A stretch of 64,000 nt of DNA from Paenalcaligenes sp052103955 (GCA_052103955.1 JBQELO010000004.1:154743-218742), one strand, 5' to 3'. Counted from the first letter of the stretch, positions 34,729-43,686 are shown. The notes: a model not told the origin generated them from the sequence alone. A program made the numbers and translations.

Positions 34729-35881
34729 GGGGCCACTCCTGTAGTGTTTGAAATAAGTGGGCAGTTACTGTGGCTACACCGCCGCCTATGCGCCCGCATT
34801 CACCCGCGCCATCAATCATGCCTAGCAGTACTAGGGGGCCGGTATCTTGTGAGATCACACTGGTGAAGTTGGTGATGCCATTACGTCCAGCCAGAAAGGG
34901 CAGTGATGTGGTCAGGAAGCGATTTTGACGAGTAAGGTAGTCAACGGGTAAGAAAGCGTGCAGGTTCTTTGCGCTTAGGCTGGCAATATCTAAGCACTGC
35001 CCACCCAGCCCTACAAAGTCCACCACGGCACTATCACCCAGAGCCCCCAGAGCTGTGGCATGCTCATTGCCGGCTTCTTTATTGCCCACAATAGAGGGGG
35101 CATCAATCACCAACCAGTTGTTGCTGTTTGCCAGTTGCAAGCCAAAACGCAGCCCGTTACCTCCTACTTTGATAATGGCGTCTCCATCATCAGGATGTGA
35201 CTGTGTAGCCAGAATGAGTGCACTGGCAGCCATCCAGTAGTTCAGAGCCCACGCCATGGCACCATAGAGGAAACTGGTGCTGCGCTCATCATTAATGCCC
35301 CACGAGACAATAATGTCGGCTAAAAGACGGGAAGCATGCATGGTACGAGCATGGCCATCGTCACCGTTCAGTAGAGAGGCATGCAGGATTGGGGCTAAAT
35401 TGATATGGCCAGTAAAATTGGCCGCAAGTCGTGCCCCTAAGTCGTGATGTAACCAGCGCAAATGGGGCAGCATATCATCGGCATAGATGCCAAGTCGGGT
35501 GCACCATTGCATGCCTTCATTCAACACTGAGTATCGTTTGTTATCAGGTTGATTGTGATCGCTCACCTCGATGGCATACATAGAAGGGGTGGCGACACCG
35601 GCGAGTGGGACTACAACACCATAGTCTTGAGCAGGAGCTAATTGAACGCCTCCCGTGTCCAGCAGTGTTTGCGCGGTTTCTTTGTTTGCTGCCCAGCCTT
35701 CATATTGAATAGCGATGAGTACCGAGTTGCGTATGGCTGGGGGGAGCTCATTGGCGTCACGAAAAGGAGGCCCGGCATGTAGTACCAGGCGAGAGTGTGA
35801 CGGCAGAATATCTTGCAGTAGCTTTACGCCTGTCCAGAAAGGCATAACGGCTGATGCGTGGTGAGTTACATGCTGAACCAT
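34709..35881 (-). CDS. DUF1116 protein (AllG/YlbE-like)
   Basis: A 390-aa soluble protein that matches the E. coli YlbE/AllG pattern: L-H-A-G-P-P in the first 40 residues, Y-E-G-W-A, V-P-L-A-G-V-A-T-P-S-M, Y-S-V-L-N-E-G, G-G-N-G-L-R-F-G, and a final G-R-I-G-G-G-V-A-T. In E. coli this protein is one of three (FdrA/AllF, YlbE/AllG, YlbF/AllH) linked to oxamate carbamoyltransferase activity. Here neither FdrA nor AllH is present in the operon, so the role must differ or need a distant partner. GGAGG lies upstream of the ATG. The amidase gene overlaps its end. Confidence 0.8.
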   Translation of the reverse strand: MVQHVTHHASAVMPFWTGVKLLQDILPSHSRLVLHAGPPFRDANELPPAIRNSVLIAIQYEGWAANKETAQTLLDTGGVQLAPAQDYGVVVPLAGVATPSMYAIEVSDHNQPDNKRYSVLNEGMQWCTRLGIYADDMLPHLRWLHHDLGARLAANFTGHINLAPILHASLLNGDDGHARTMHASRLLADIIVSWGINDERSTSFLYGAMAWALNYWMAASALILATQSHPDDGDAIIKVGGNGLRFGLQLANSNNWLVIDAPSIVGNKEAGNEHATALGALGDSAVVDFVGLGGQCLDIASLSAKNLHAFLPVDYLTRQNRFLTTSLPFLAGRNGITNFTSVISQDTGPLVLLGMIDGAGECGRIGGGVATVTAHLFQTLQEWPHETTVV

Positions 35882-35890
35882 AATGCCTCC

Positions 35891-36505
35891 TTACGCTACA
35901 CGTACCCACGTTTCACTGTTGGCGAGGCTGGCTGATTGTGCACGAGTGCCATTGAAGTCACGCTCAATGGTGTTACCAGGCAAAGCAACATCATTTACCA
36001 GAACACGGGCGTGCTGTGCCGGATGGAACACACACATCATTTCATGTTTTTGAGTTTGTGTTTGGTCCTGTGGCAGATCTACGCAAATTGCCGGTTGTGA
36101 CATGTTATGCCACTGCATTTCTACCTTGAGGTTGGCGCTACTGGACGACACACTTTCCGTCACTATTTCGGGATAGTGGTTGACCGTGTGGAACACGCCA
36201 TCACTGATGATTTTTAATGAATCCAAGGCTACCGCTTTACGGAATAAGCCAAAGTGACGTACGAAGTCACGGACTAAATATTCAGCCAAAGGCTGATTGT
36301 CGGTAATGAGCAAACGGGTATCGCTGTCACTGCCTGCTTGGTATGGGTTATCGACTACCAATATGGCGTGGCCACTACCGTACTCAGAGCTGGCAATACG
36401 GAAATACAAAGAAAGAGAAGACCAGTCCTGCTCTGGATCGGTTTTTAAGTAAATAAAGGGGTTATCACCAGTCCAGTCCAATATGCCTGTTTTTATTCCT
36501 GTCAT
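35891..36505 (-). CDS. Unrecognised 204-aa protein of the Rieske operon
   Basis: I do not recognise the family. The protein is soluble, has no signal peptide or helix long enough to span a membrane, and looks beta-rich. Notable segments are L-D-W-T-G-D-N-P-F-I-Y at the start, H-A-I-L-V-V-D-N-P-Y, L-L-I-T-D-N-Q-P-L-A-E-Y-L-V-R-D-F-V-R-H-F, and a C-terminal M-M-C-V-F-H-P-A-Q-H-A-R-V-L-V-N. Two histidines lie in the last of these. A lipocalin/cupin-like small-molecule binder or an accessory enzyme are guesses. GGAGA lies seven bases before the ATG. It sits between the SDR and DUF1116 genes, with gaps of 49 and 9 bases. Confidence 0.7.
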   Translation of the reverse strand: MTGIKTGILDWTGDNPFIYLKTDPEQDWSSLSLYFRIASSEYGSGHAILVVDNPYQAGSDSDTRLLITDNQPLAEYLVRDFVRHFGLFRKAVALDSLKIISDGVFHTVNHYPEIVTESVSSSSANLKVEMQWHNMSQPAICVDLPQDQTQTQKHEMMCVFHPAQHARVLVNDVALPGNTIERDFNGTRAQSASLANSETWVRVA

Positions 36506-36554
36506 GATACGTCTCCGTTTTTAAGTTTTTAGTAGTAGGGTAGTGAGTCTGTGA

Positions 36555-37427
36555 TTACGCCGGATCGTTGGCGACGGCGTACTCTTCACGCAATTGGTTA
36601 AAGTCTGTGCTTGGGTGCCAGCCTAGGATTTCTTTGGCAGCATGACTGCTGAAAATAGACGCGCGTGGGTTCTCTTGATACCAACGTGGGTTCTTAATTT
36701 CAGGAATAGAGCCGATAGTGCTTTGGTACCACTCTGTAGTGGGAAGAGGGTGTGAGGTGTCATCAGCGCTAATGAAAAACACGCCGTAACGTAACCCTTC
36801 TATGTTGACGGCTGCCTCGAAGGCACGTGCCAAATCGGCAGCCCAAATGTAATAGAACAGCCAGTTACGATCTTTGGTGTCCACAAACTGTATGTAGGCA
36901 TCGATGGTTTCAGGCAAGACAACTGCTAGTGGGCGTAAGCAGATGATTTCCATGTCGGTGGCATCACTGAAGCTTTTTGCCATTTGTTCCATCATGATTT
37001 TGCTGACGCTGTATGCCTGATAAGGTTTGTTTTCATGGGTTTCGTCAACGGGCAGGCTTTGGGGTTTCCAGTCGGCGCGCATTTCTGACAGGCCGCAGGC
37101 CGAGATACTGGAACACAGCACCACTTTCTTAACGCCATTCTCCCTACATGCTTGCAGTACATGCCATGTACCTCGTACGTTGACATTGATGTATTGTTCT
37201 TCCGGCGCTTTCCAGTCGAAATCAATGGCGGCTAAATGAATAACCGCATCAGCATCCTTGGTGGCTGCGCGTACGGCATCTAGATCCATTACATCAGTTT
37301 CAATAAATGACACCTGATGCTGGCTAGGTTTCAAGTCAGCAACGACTACTTCCATGCTTTGCATGAGTTGCTGAACTACGTAGGAGCCAACGCGACCAGA
37401 GCCGCCAGTTACTACCACTTTTTTCAT
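36555..37427 (-). CDS. NAD-dependent epimerase/dehydratase (extended SDR)
   Basis: A 290-aa extended short-chain dehydrogenase. The NAD site is T-G-G-S-G-R-V-G-S at residues 7-15, and D-A-V-I-H-L-A-A follows at about 58. Ser in L-C-S-S-I-S-A and the Y-x3-K pair in Y-S-V-S-K make the catalytic set. Closest in style are UDP-glucose epimerase and uronate dehydrogenase relatives, but the pathway context suggests oxidation of a hydroxylated intermediate made by the Rieske oxygenase. 22 bases after the reductase gene. Confidence 0.85.
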   Translation of the reverse strand: MKKVVVTGGSGRVGSYVVQQLMQSMEVVVADLKPSQHQVSFIETDVMDLDAVRAATKDADAVIHLAAIDFDWKAPEEQYINVNVRGTWHVLQACRENGVKKVVLCSSISACGLSEMRADWKPQSLPVDETHENKPYQAYSVSKIMMEQMAKSFSDATDMEIICLRPLAVVLPETIDAYIQFVDTKDRNWLFYYIWAADLARAFEAAVNIEGLRYGVFFISADDTSHPLPTTEWYQSTIGSIPEIKNPRWYQENPRASIFSSHAAKEILGWHPSTDFNQLREEYAVANDPA

Positions 37428-37449
37428 GATGTTTTTCTCCGGTTTATTT

Positions 37450-38415
37450 TTATAGATCCAAAACCAACTCGCTTGATAACGCGCGTGATACGCAGATCAT
37501 CATGGTTTCATTTAATTGCCGTTCTTCTTCAGAAAGTACGAAGTCTCGGTGTTCTGGCAGGCCAGAAATGACAACGGTTTCACATGTGCCACAAGTACCG
37601 TTTTGGCACGAACATTTCACGCGTATGCCCTCGCGTTTCAGGGCTGACAAAATGGTCTCGTCACTGGCCACCGCAATGCTTTTTCCGGACTTTTGTAACG
37701 TCACGGTAAAGCTACTGCCAGTGAGCATCTCTGCTGTGGTTTCCACAGAAAATCGCTCTACTACTAATTGCCAACCTATGTGCGCCTGCTCCTGTTGATA
37801 GGTTTCCAGCGCATTTAACAAAGCTTGTGGACCGCATGAGTACACGGTGGTGTCTTGATCCAATGCTTGTAGGGCCGCTGCTAGGTCAAATAATCCGTCT
37901 TGATTAGACGTATGAGTAGTAATGCGCGAGGCGTCTAATTTCTGTAGAGACTCAACGAAGATGAAGTCAGACTGATTCCTCGCTAGGTACAGCAAGTGCC
38001 AGTCCAAACCAGCCGCCGCAGCGGCTTGGATCATAGGAACAATAGGCGTAATGCCTATGCCGCCCGCAATGAAGAAGCACTTCTTGTTTGCAGCAAACGG
38101 AAAGTGATTTTTGGGGATGCTGACAGGTAGAGCATCACCTTCTTGCAACACCTCATGAATGTAGGTGGAGCCACCACGACTAGCGTCGTCTTTTAGAACT
38201 GCTATTTGCCATTCACGAGTATTGGTTTGTTGGCCGCACAGTGAGTATTGACGATACAAAGGCTCAGTTCTGGACACGGCCAGTTCCAATTCAATATGTG
38301 CACCTGGTTCCCAGTGCGGAAATTCAGTCCCATCCTGTAGTGCCAGAGTTAATCCCACTACCCGATCTGACAGCATGGTTTTTTTTAGCACGCGTGTTTG
38401 CAATGTTTGCTGCAT
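37450..38415 (-). CDS. Oxygenase reductase, PDR/VanB type (FMN, NAD, 2Fe-2S)
   Basis: A 321-aa single-chain reductase. An FMN-binding barrel (R-Q-Y-S-L-C-G) is followed by the NAD domain (F-I-A-G-G-I-G-I-T-P-I, later C-G-P-Q-A-L) and a C-terminal plant-type ferredoxin with C-S-C-Q-N-G-T-C-G-T-C and a distal Cys. This is the order in phthalate dioxygenase reductase and VanB. It feeds electrons from NADH to the Rieske oxygenase encoded 18 bases upstream. AGGAG precedes the ATG. Confidence 0.92.
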   Translation of the reverse strand: MQQTLQTRVLKKTMLSDRVVGLTLALQDGTEFPHWEPGAHIELELAVSRTEPLYRQYSLCGQQTNTREWQIAVLKDDASRGGSTYIHEVLQEGDALPVSIPKNHFPFAANKKCFFIAGGIGITPIVPMIQAAAAAGLDWHLLYLARNQSDFIFVESLQKLDASRITTHTSNQDGLFDLAAALQALDQDTTVYSCGPQALLNALETYQQEQAHIGWQLVVERFSVETTAEMLTGSSFTVTLQKSGKSIAVASDETILSALKREGIRVKCSCQNGTCGTCETVVISGLPEHRDFVLSEEERQLNETMMICVSRALSSELVLDL

Positions 38416-38433
38416 GATGCTGCTCCTGGAACC

Positions 38434-39657
38434 TTAAGCAATCGCTCTGATAGGCAATACTCGGCTTTTTTCGTCAGCACGGAGGTCTTCCGCACGGTAG
38501 AGATCAATCAGCCAGTTTTGTAGACGTTTGATGACCAACTCTTCGTTAGTTAACCGGCCACGTGATGCAAAGTTAGACTGCATGCCCATGTGTGAACGGC
38601 GCCATGCAAAAAGGTCCTCAATCATGACGGGGTAAAGGTCATCGTGTTCTTGATCGAATTTCTCTCTGTGATCTTCACGTTTCAGAGTGGATTCGGGGTA
38701 CATCCACGACACACCATACGTCGATTGCTTGGCGCTTTTAGGTAGCCACATGAAGTACTTCACTTTGTCTGGCATGGCGACTAGCAAGAGATTGGGAGCC
38801 ACGGTGACATACGATAGTTGGGTGCGCTCAACATCGGTAAGCGAATCCATAGGAGGCTGCAAAATAGAGCCTGTATGGGTAGGTGCAGCATCTTTGTGGG
38901 TGGAAATTAGGTTGTACGACACAATACCGTTAGGAACGTCGTTGAAAACGGCGCTTTCATCCACACGTTCTGGGTTGGTTTCGTACATGGCTCCCCACGA
39001 AGAGGCATGCAGGAAACTGCAGTGGTAGCACTCGTCGTTGAAGATTTTCCAGTTCCAGTCAAAGTTTTCCATCTTCAACGGTTCTGAAGACTTCAGCTCT
39101 GACATATGATAGTTCGCTAGCTGAGTGCTTAAATTACCCAGTCGAGTATGCAGTGCAGGGGCCAATGCATCGTAGTTAATAAAGATGAAACCTTCCCATA
39201 CTTCGGAGCGAATTTTGGGTAAACATACACTCTTAGGGTCGAAGCTTGCACCGGTGTCTGTCAGGCCAGGAGCAGAGACTAACTCACCGTCTAAGTTATA
39301 AACCCAAGCATGCAAAGGACAGCTAATGCGGCGCACATTACCTGCACCCTCCAACAGCAGCATATTGCGGTGACGACAGACGTTGGACAGTATATTAATG
39401 TCACCGTCACGGGTGCGTACGGCGAAGAGGGCATCATTTCCTACATCAAAGGTGAAAAAATCACCTGCTTTAGGAATGTCAGTTGCACGGCCTACACAGA
39501 ACCACTGTGTTTTCCAAACGGCATTCAATTCAAACTGAAAAAACTCTTCCGACGTGAAGCACTCTGGGGGCAGGGCGTAGACCTCATCGGTTTCCTTCTG
39601 AAAATAGCTGCTATCAAACTCTTCAATATCAATGGGTGAGCGTACGGTTGTATTCAT
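38434..39657 (-). CDS. Rieske oxygenase, catalytic (alpha) subunit
   Basis: A 407-aa oxygenase. The Rieske cluster ligands are Cys94/His96 (C-R-H-R) and Cys113/His116 (C-P-L-H). The mononuclear iron site is E-C-Y-H-C-x3-H with Glu209, His212 and His217. The bridging residue between the two centres is therefore Glu, not the usual Asp. That E-C-Y-H-C form is known from carnitine (CntA) and glycine-betaine (GbcA) oxygenases. No beta subunit is present. First gene of the six-gene operon, with AGGAG nine bases before the ATG. Likely to hydroxylate or demethylate the pathway's first substrate; the substrate is unknown. Confidence 0.9.
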   Translation of the reverse strand: MNTTVRSPIDIEEFDSSYFQKETDEVYALPPECFTSEEFFQFELNAVWKTQWFCVGRATDIPKAGDFFTFDVGNDALFAVRTRDGDINILSNVCRHRNMLLLEGAGNVRRISCPLHAWVYNLDGELVSAPGLTDTGASFDPKSVCLPKIRSEVWEGFIFINYDALAPALHTRLGNLSTQLANYHMSELKSSEPLKMENFDWNWKIFNDECYHCSFLHASSWGAMYETNPERVDESAVFNDVPNGIVSYNLISTHKDAAPTHTGSILQPPMDSLTDVERTQLSYVTVAPNLLLVAMPDKVKYFMWLPKSAKQSTYGVSWMYPESTLKREDHREKFDQEHDDLYPVMIEDLFAWRRSHMGMQSNFASRGRLTNEELVIKRLQNWLIDLYRAEDLRADEKSRVLPIRAIA

Positions 39658-39834
39658 CTCGGCATCTCCTTTGAGGGGGTTATCGCACCAGTTATTGGTT
39701 TGTTGTTAAGGTGAGGCCAATCATGCGACACAGAGCCATTCTTGAGAATTGAGCAAATTTGATGAATAGATGAGTTTTTTTTAAGCCTAGTACTTATTCG
39801 GTTGTAGTGAGGGGCTCGAGGGTGAATTGAGAGC

Positions 39835-39866
39835 AAAAAATAATGCCTGCAAATGAGCAGGCATTA
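39835..39866 (-). terminator. Terminator of the LysR gene
   Basis: TAATGCCTGC (39841-39850) pairs with GCAGGCATTA (39857-39866), followed on the minus strand by six T (39835-39840). It isolates the LysR gene from the Rieske operon, whose start is at 39657, leaving that operon its own promoter in 39658-39834. Confidence 0.9.
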
Positions 39867-39897
39867 GTGATGCTAAGTAGGGCTGTTTTAGAGGGGG

Positions 39898-40776
39898 CTA
39901 CTGTAGGGCGATGGACTTTACCCAATCTACAAAGTCTTGTTCTTGAAGGCTAAGATTTGCCTGTTTGGGGTAGGCTAGAAAATATGCGTACTCATCTAAA
40001 TACACATCGAACAGTTGAACAACCTCTTGTTCTTCTATCAGTGGCTGTAGTAACGCAGGGCAACCCAGCATGATACCTTGCCCATTGAGCACCGCATTCA
40101 TGCGCACATTGGTGTCATCAATATGGAAGCCCTTTTTGGCTGTCATATCTTGGCCCGTTGCCTTGTGTAGCCATTGTTGCCAACACAGGTGGTTTTCTTC
40201 GTGAATAAGTATGTGTTGGTTTAGATCGGTGGGCGAGGTAATAGCACCGTGAGTGTGTAAATACGAGGGTGCACAGACCGGCGTAAGATTGCCAGGAATA
40301 ATATGCACAGTGTTCAGATGAGGCCAATCGCCTTGCTTACCCCACACAATGGCGAAATTAATGTTATCCCTAAAAAAGTCGGGCGCTTGCAGATTGTGTA
40401 GTAGATTAATTTCAATATCAGGGTGCTTAGACCAAAAGTCACGTAACTGTCCGGTAAACCACATACTAGAGACAAAAGGGCGCAAAGAGAGGTTGATGCG
40501 GCTTTTACCATAGGGCATGCGCAGTTCGCTTAGCGCCTGATTGATCTCGTGAAAAGGGCGTTGCAGCCTGCTGAATAAGAACTGCCCTTGATCCGTTAGC
40601 TCTAATGATCGGTTCTTGCGCAAGAACAGTTTGCACCCTAAATACTCCTCCAAAATTTTGATCTGATGGCTAACTGCGGAGGGTGAGACCAATAAGTCTT
40701 CAGCCGCTTTGGTGAAGTTCAACCGTTGTGCCGACACCGTAAAGGTTCGTAAGGCGTTCAGTAATGGCACTTGCAT
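39898..40776 (-). CDS. LysR-type regulator upstream of the Rieske operon
   Basis: A 292-aa LysR protein of the GcvA-like type (L-N-A-L-R-T-F-T-V-S-A-Q-R-L-N-F-T-K-A-A in the helix-turn-helix). The ATG at 40776 is preferred; a TTG at 40785 lies closer to a GGGAG but would be an unusual choice. It is on the same strand as the Rieske operon and just upstream of it, so it is a candidate activator, although a terminator separates the two. Confidence 0.85.
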   Translation of the reverse strand: MQVPLLNALRTFTVSAQRLNFTKAAEDLLVSPSAVSHQIKILEEYLGCKLFLRKNRSLELTDQGQFLFSRLQRPFHEINQALSELRMPYGKSRINLSLRPFVSSMWFTGQLRDFWSKHPDIEINLLHNLQAPDFFRDNINFAIVWGKQGDWPHLNTVHIIPGNLTPVCAPSYLHTHGAITSPTDLNQHILIHEENHLCWQQWLHKATGQDMTAKKGFHIDDTNVRMNAVLNGQGIMLGCPALLQPLIEEQEVVQLFDVYLDEYAYFLAYPKQANLSLQEQDFVDWVKSIALQ

Positions 40777-40863
40777 GGCAAGCAATGTCTCCCAATTGTG
40801 TTTTTATTAGAATATATAACACCAGCCACATACTGAGCAGTAGCTTCTGGTTGGCGCAGGTGT

Positions 40864-41511
40864 TCAAGCGCCTTGATGCATAGAGTTTTTAGAAAGTAGC
40901 AGCCCACACCCAGCAGCACCTAACAACGCCGCACAACCACGATTAAAACGGCGTTGGCGCTCGGGCACAGCAAACCATTTCCCTAAGTGTGCACCCATGT
41001 AAGCATAGGCGGCGATGGCTATCCACTCTAAGCCTAAGAACAGACTACCTAGCACCATGAATTGTGGGGCTGCGGCATCTGCTGGGTTTACAAATTGCGG
41101 TAAGAAAGCGGTGAAGATCAAAATGGCTTTGGGGTTACCAGCAGCCACCATGAATTCCTGTCGTATTAACTTCCATAAGCTGTAGTTTCTGCTAAGACGA
41201 GCATTGCTTTCTTGTGGGACTTGGCTCACGGGCGCACGCCACAATTGCCATGCCAAGTAGAACAAGTACATGGCGCCTACTACTTTAATGATAGTGAAGG
41301 CGATGGCCGAGGTTTGTAGTACGACGGCTAGGCCAGATGCCGCAATGGCAATCATGCCCATAAAGGCGACTAAGCGGCCTATGCCAGCTAAGCACGACAC
41401 ACTAAAGCCAAAGCGAGTGGCGTTAGACACAGAAAGCAGATTGTTGGGGCCGGGAGCCATGTTTAAGGCAAAACAGGCAGGTATAAATAACAGTAATAAT
41501 TCTAGAGACAT
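40864..41511 (-). CDS. LysE/RhtB-family amino-acid exporter
   Basis: A 215-aa inner-membrane protein with about six helices. The N-terminal N-M-A-P-G-P-N-N-L-L segment is the conserved LysE/RhtB motif, and the G-N-P-K-A-I-L-I-F segment follows in the second half. These proteins export amino acids such as homoserine, threonine or lysine. The gene follows an AraC regulator on the same strand after 56 bases, likely as one unit. Confidence 0.88.
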   Translation of the reverse strand: MSLELLLLFIPACFALNMAPGPNNLLSVSNATRFGFSVSCLAGIGRLVAFMGMIAIAASGLAVVLQTSAIAFTIIKVVGAMYLFYLAWQLWRAPVSQVPQESNARLSRNYSLWKLIRQEFMVAAGNPKAILIFTAFLPQFVNPADAAAPQFMVLGSLFLGLEWIAIAAYAYMGAHLGKWFAVPERQRRFNRGCAALLGAAGCGLLLSKNSMHQGA

Positions 41512-41567
41512 AATGAGGCTGCATCAGGCAAGTGATTACGCGGTAATGCGATTTATTCTACGGCACT

Positions 41568-42359
41568 TTACTGCTCGGCAATATACCGCCCAGGTGGTTT
41601 ACCTAGTGCTTTACGAAACATCGTAATAAAGGCGCTGACCGACTCGTAACCCAAGGCATCCGATACGCGTTGCACACTAAAGCCCGCTGCTAAGCGCTGT
41701 AGGGCGATCAATATGTGCAATTGCTGTCGCCAGCGGCCAAAGCTCATGTGGGTTTCACGTTGTACTAGTCGTGCTAGCGTGCGCTCACTCATGGCTACTT
41801 TGTTGGCCCATTGAGCAACGGTGCTACGGTCGTCTGGGTGACGGATGAGCGCATGGGCAATACGCTGTAATACCGGGTGTTCGGGAATGGGTAGGTGCAA
41901 CTGTTCCACCTGCATACGACGCAATTCTTCCAGTAGTACGGTAATCAGTTGGGTTTCGTGTGGCAGGTTGAGGTCGGCTGGGTCGGCAATTTGGGCTACA
42001 TGCAAAATCAGCTCTACCACTAAGGGAGTCAGTGACAGCGTGCAGCAATGCTCGGGTAGCCCCGTAATGCTGGGGTCTACAAACAGCAGGCACACTTGGC
42101 CGTTAGCGGTGATGTGGTTGCTGTGCAGCATATCACCCGGAATCCATACGCCGCAGCGCGGTGGCACCATCCACATCCCACCTTCAGCCTGACACATCAC
42201 CCCACCGTGTAGCGACACCACCAACTGGGCTTTTTCGTGACGATGAAAGGGCAGTTCACTGGATTCTTCGCGTGCATTGTCGACGCGTAGCGCCGTGACG
42301 GGGTAGGGCAGAGCGTCTGGGTCAAAGCTCTGCATAGCGTGATACAGAGGGTCTAGCAT
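41568..42359 (-). CDS. AraC-family regulator with cupin sensor domain
   Basis: A 263-aa regulator. The N-terminal cupin (F-H-R-H-E-K-A-Q-L, later P-P-R-C-G-V-W-I-P) is followed by the two helix-turn-helix motifs at about 170-260 (M-S-F-G-R-W-R-Q-Q and D-A-L-G-Y-E-S-V-S-A-F). The start is the ATG at 42359 (M-L-D-P-L). It is divergent from a CynX-like carrier at 42465 and upstream of the LysE exporter; either may be its target. Confidence 0.85.
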   Translation of the reverse strand: MLDPLYHAMQSFDPDALPYPVTALRVDNAREESSELPFHRHEKAQLVVSLHGGVMCQAEGGMWMVPPRCGVWIPGDMLHSNHITANGQVCLLFVDPSITGLPEHCCTLSLTPLVVELILHVAQIADPADLNLPHETQLITVLLEELRRMQVEQLHLPIPEHPVLQRIAHALIRHPDDRSTVAQWANKVAMSERTLARLVQRETHMSFGRWRQQLHILIALQRLAAGFSVQRVSDALGYESVSAFITMFRKALGKPPGRYIAEQ

Positions 42360-42464
42360 AAGGTTGACCGTTTTTAGCAATAAATAGTCATTATAAGTAA
42401 ATTCAGAAAGTATGGGGTGAGGTATGGTAGAGGCTGGCTAATTCAACATGTAGTGAATGACGGT

Positions 42465-43685
42465 ATGGCAGTGTTTTCTAAACTTCCCCGCTCGGCTTGG
42501 CTGGTGCTGGGGATTTTACTTTTTGCGACCACCTTGCGTGGCCCCTTTACGGCTGTTGGTCCTTTGCTGGAAAGCTTGCGGCCGGTGTTTGGGCTTAGCA
42601 CCAGTGAAGCGGGGTTACTGATTACCTTGCCACTGCTTAGCTTTTTTGTGGTGTCGCCTTTCGCACCATTATTGGCACGAAAAATAGGTTTGGAACGCGC
42701 GCTGTTTGTGGCGCTGTTGATTATGTGTGCGGCGATTGTGCTGCGTTCTACCGGTGCTTTGTGGAGCTTGTACGCTGGGACCAGTATTTTGGGTGCAGGT
42801 ATTGCGATTGGTAATACCTTGCTGCCTAGCCTGTTGAAGCGCGATTTTCCGTCGCAAATTACCACCTTGACGGCGGTGTATGCCATCACCATGGGGGTGG
42901 CATCGGCTGCGGGTTCGGCGGTGGTAGTACCGTTGGCGCAAAGTTTGAACTGGCAGTGGTCTTTGGGTGTGTTTTTGGTGCTGCCCTTATTAAGTGCGTT
43001 GGTGTGGTTGCCGCAGTTGAAAGCTGTGCGCACGCAAGCTACAGCGGCTACGACTAAGCAGGCCGCTAAGCGCAGTGTGTGGACCATGGGTTTGGCGTGG
43101 CAGGTTGGTTTGTTCTTTGGAACTAGCTCGTTGACCTATTATTCGGTAGCTACATGGTTACCCGCCATGTTGGTGGATTTGGGCTACAGCCAAGCGCAAG
43201 CCGGTTCTTTGCATGGGTTGATGCAGTTGGCGACGGCCTTTCCTGGGCTGATTTTGGTGCCTATAGTAAAGCGTTCTAAAGACCAACGCGGCATTGCGAT
43301 ATCGATGGCGAGTCTCTCGCTACTAAGTTTGCTGGGTTTGATCTTGTTTCCTGCCGCAGCCACCGTATGGGTAGCCGTGTTTGGTTTTGGAGTGACGGGC
43401 ACCTTTATTTTGGGGCTGTCATTTATTGGTATGAGAGCGGCTACCACGGCGCAAGCAGCGGCATTGTCAGGAATGGCGCAGTGCATAGGCTATTTGCTGG
43501 CGGCTACAGGCCCTATTGTGTTGGGGGCCTTGCATGACACGGTAGGTAATTGGCAGGTACCGTTATATGTGTGTACCGGATTGTGCGTGTTGCAAGCCAT
43601 CTTAGGCATGGGGGCAGGTAGAGCCATTCATTTGCCACAAGACACTCCCGTTGCCGATGTGGCTGTTACGGCTACGGCAGAATAA
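42465..43685 (+). CDS. MFS transporter, CynX/NimT type
   Basis: A 406-aa, 12-helix carrier. L-R-G-P-F-T-A-V-G-P-L-L near the N-terminus and Y-S-V-A-T-W-L-P-A-M-L in the second half are typical of the CynX/NimT (cyanate and 2-nitroimidazole) branch. Actual substrates of this branch are mostly unknown and no cyanase gene is near. I start at the ATG at 42465 (M-A-V-F-S-K-L-P-R-S-A-W); a GTG at 42417 would add 16 residues that do not look like this family. Flanked by two AraC genes. Confidence 0.82.
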   Translation: MAVFSKLPRSAWLVLGILLFATTLRGPFTAVGPLLESLRPVFGLSTSEAGLLITLPLLSFFVVSPFAPLLARKIGLERALFVALLIMCAAIVLRSTGALWSLYAGTSILGAGIAIGNTLLPSLLKRDFPSQITTLTAVYAITMGVASAAGSAVVVPLAQSLNWQWSLGVFLVLPLLSALVWLPQLKAVRTQATAATTKQAAKRSVWTMGLAWQVGLFFGTSSLTYYSVATWLPAMLVDLGYSQAQAGSLHGLMQLATAFPGLILVPIVKRSKDQRGIAISMASLSLLSLLGLILFPAAATVWVAVFGFGVTGTFILGLSFIGMRAATTAQAAALSGMAQCIGYLLAATGPIVLGALHDTVGNWQVPLYVCTGLCVLQAILGMGAGRAIHLPQDTPVADVAVTATAE

Positions 43686-43686
43686 T

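Noticed and set aside
42443..43087. 214-codon minus-strand frame
   Set aside because: Antisense to the CynX-like carrier, whose family motifs are clear on the plus strand.
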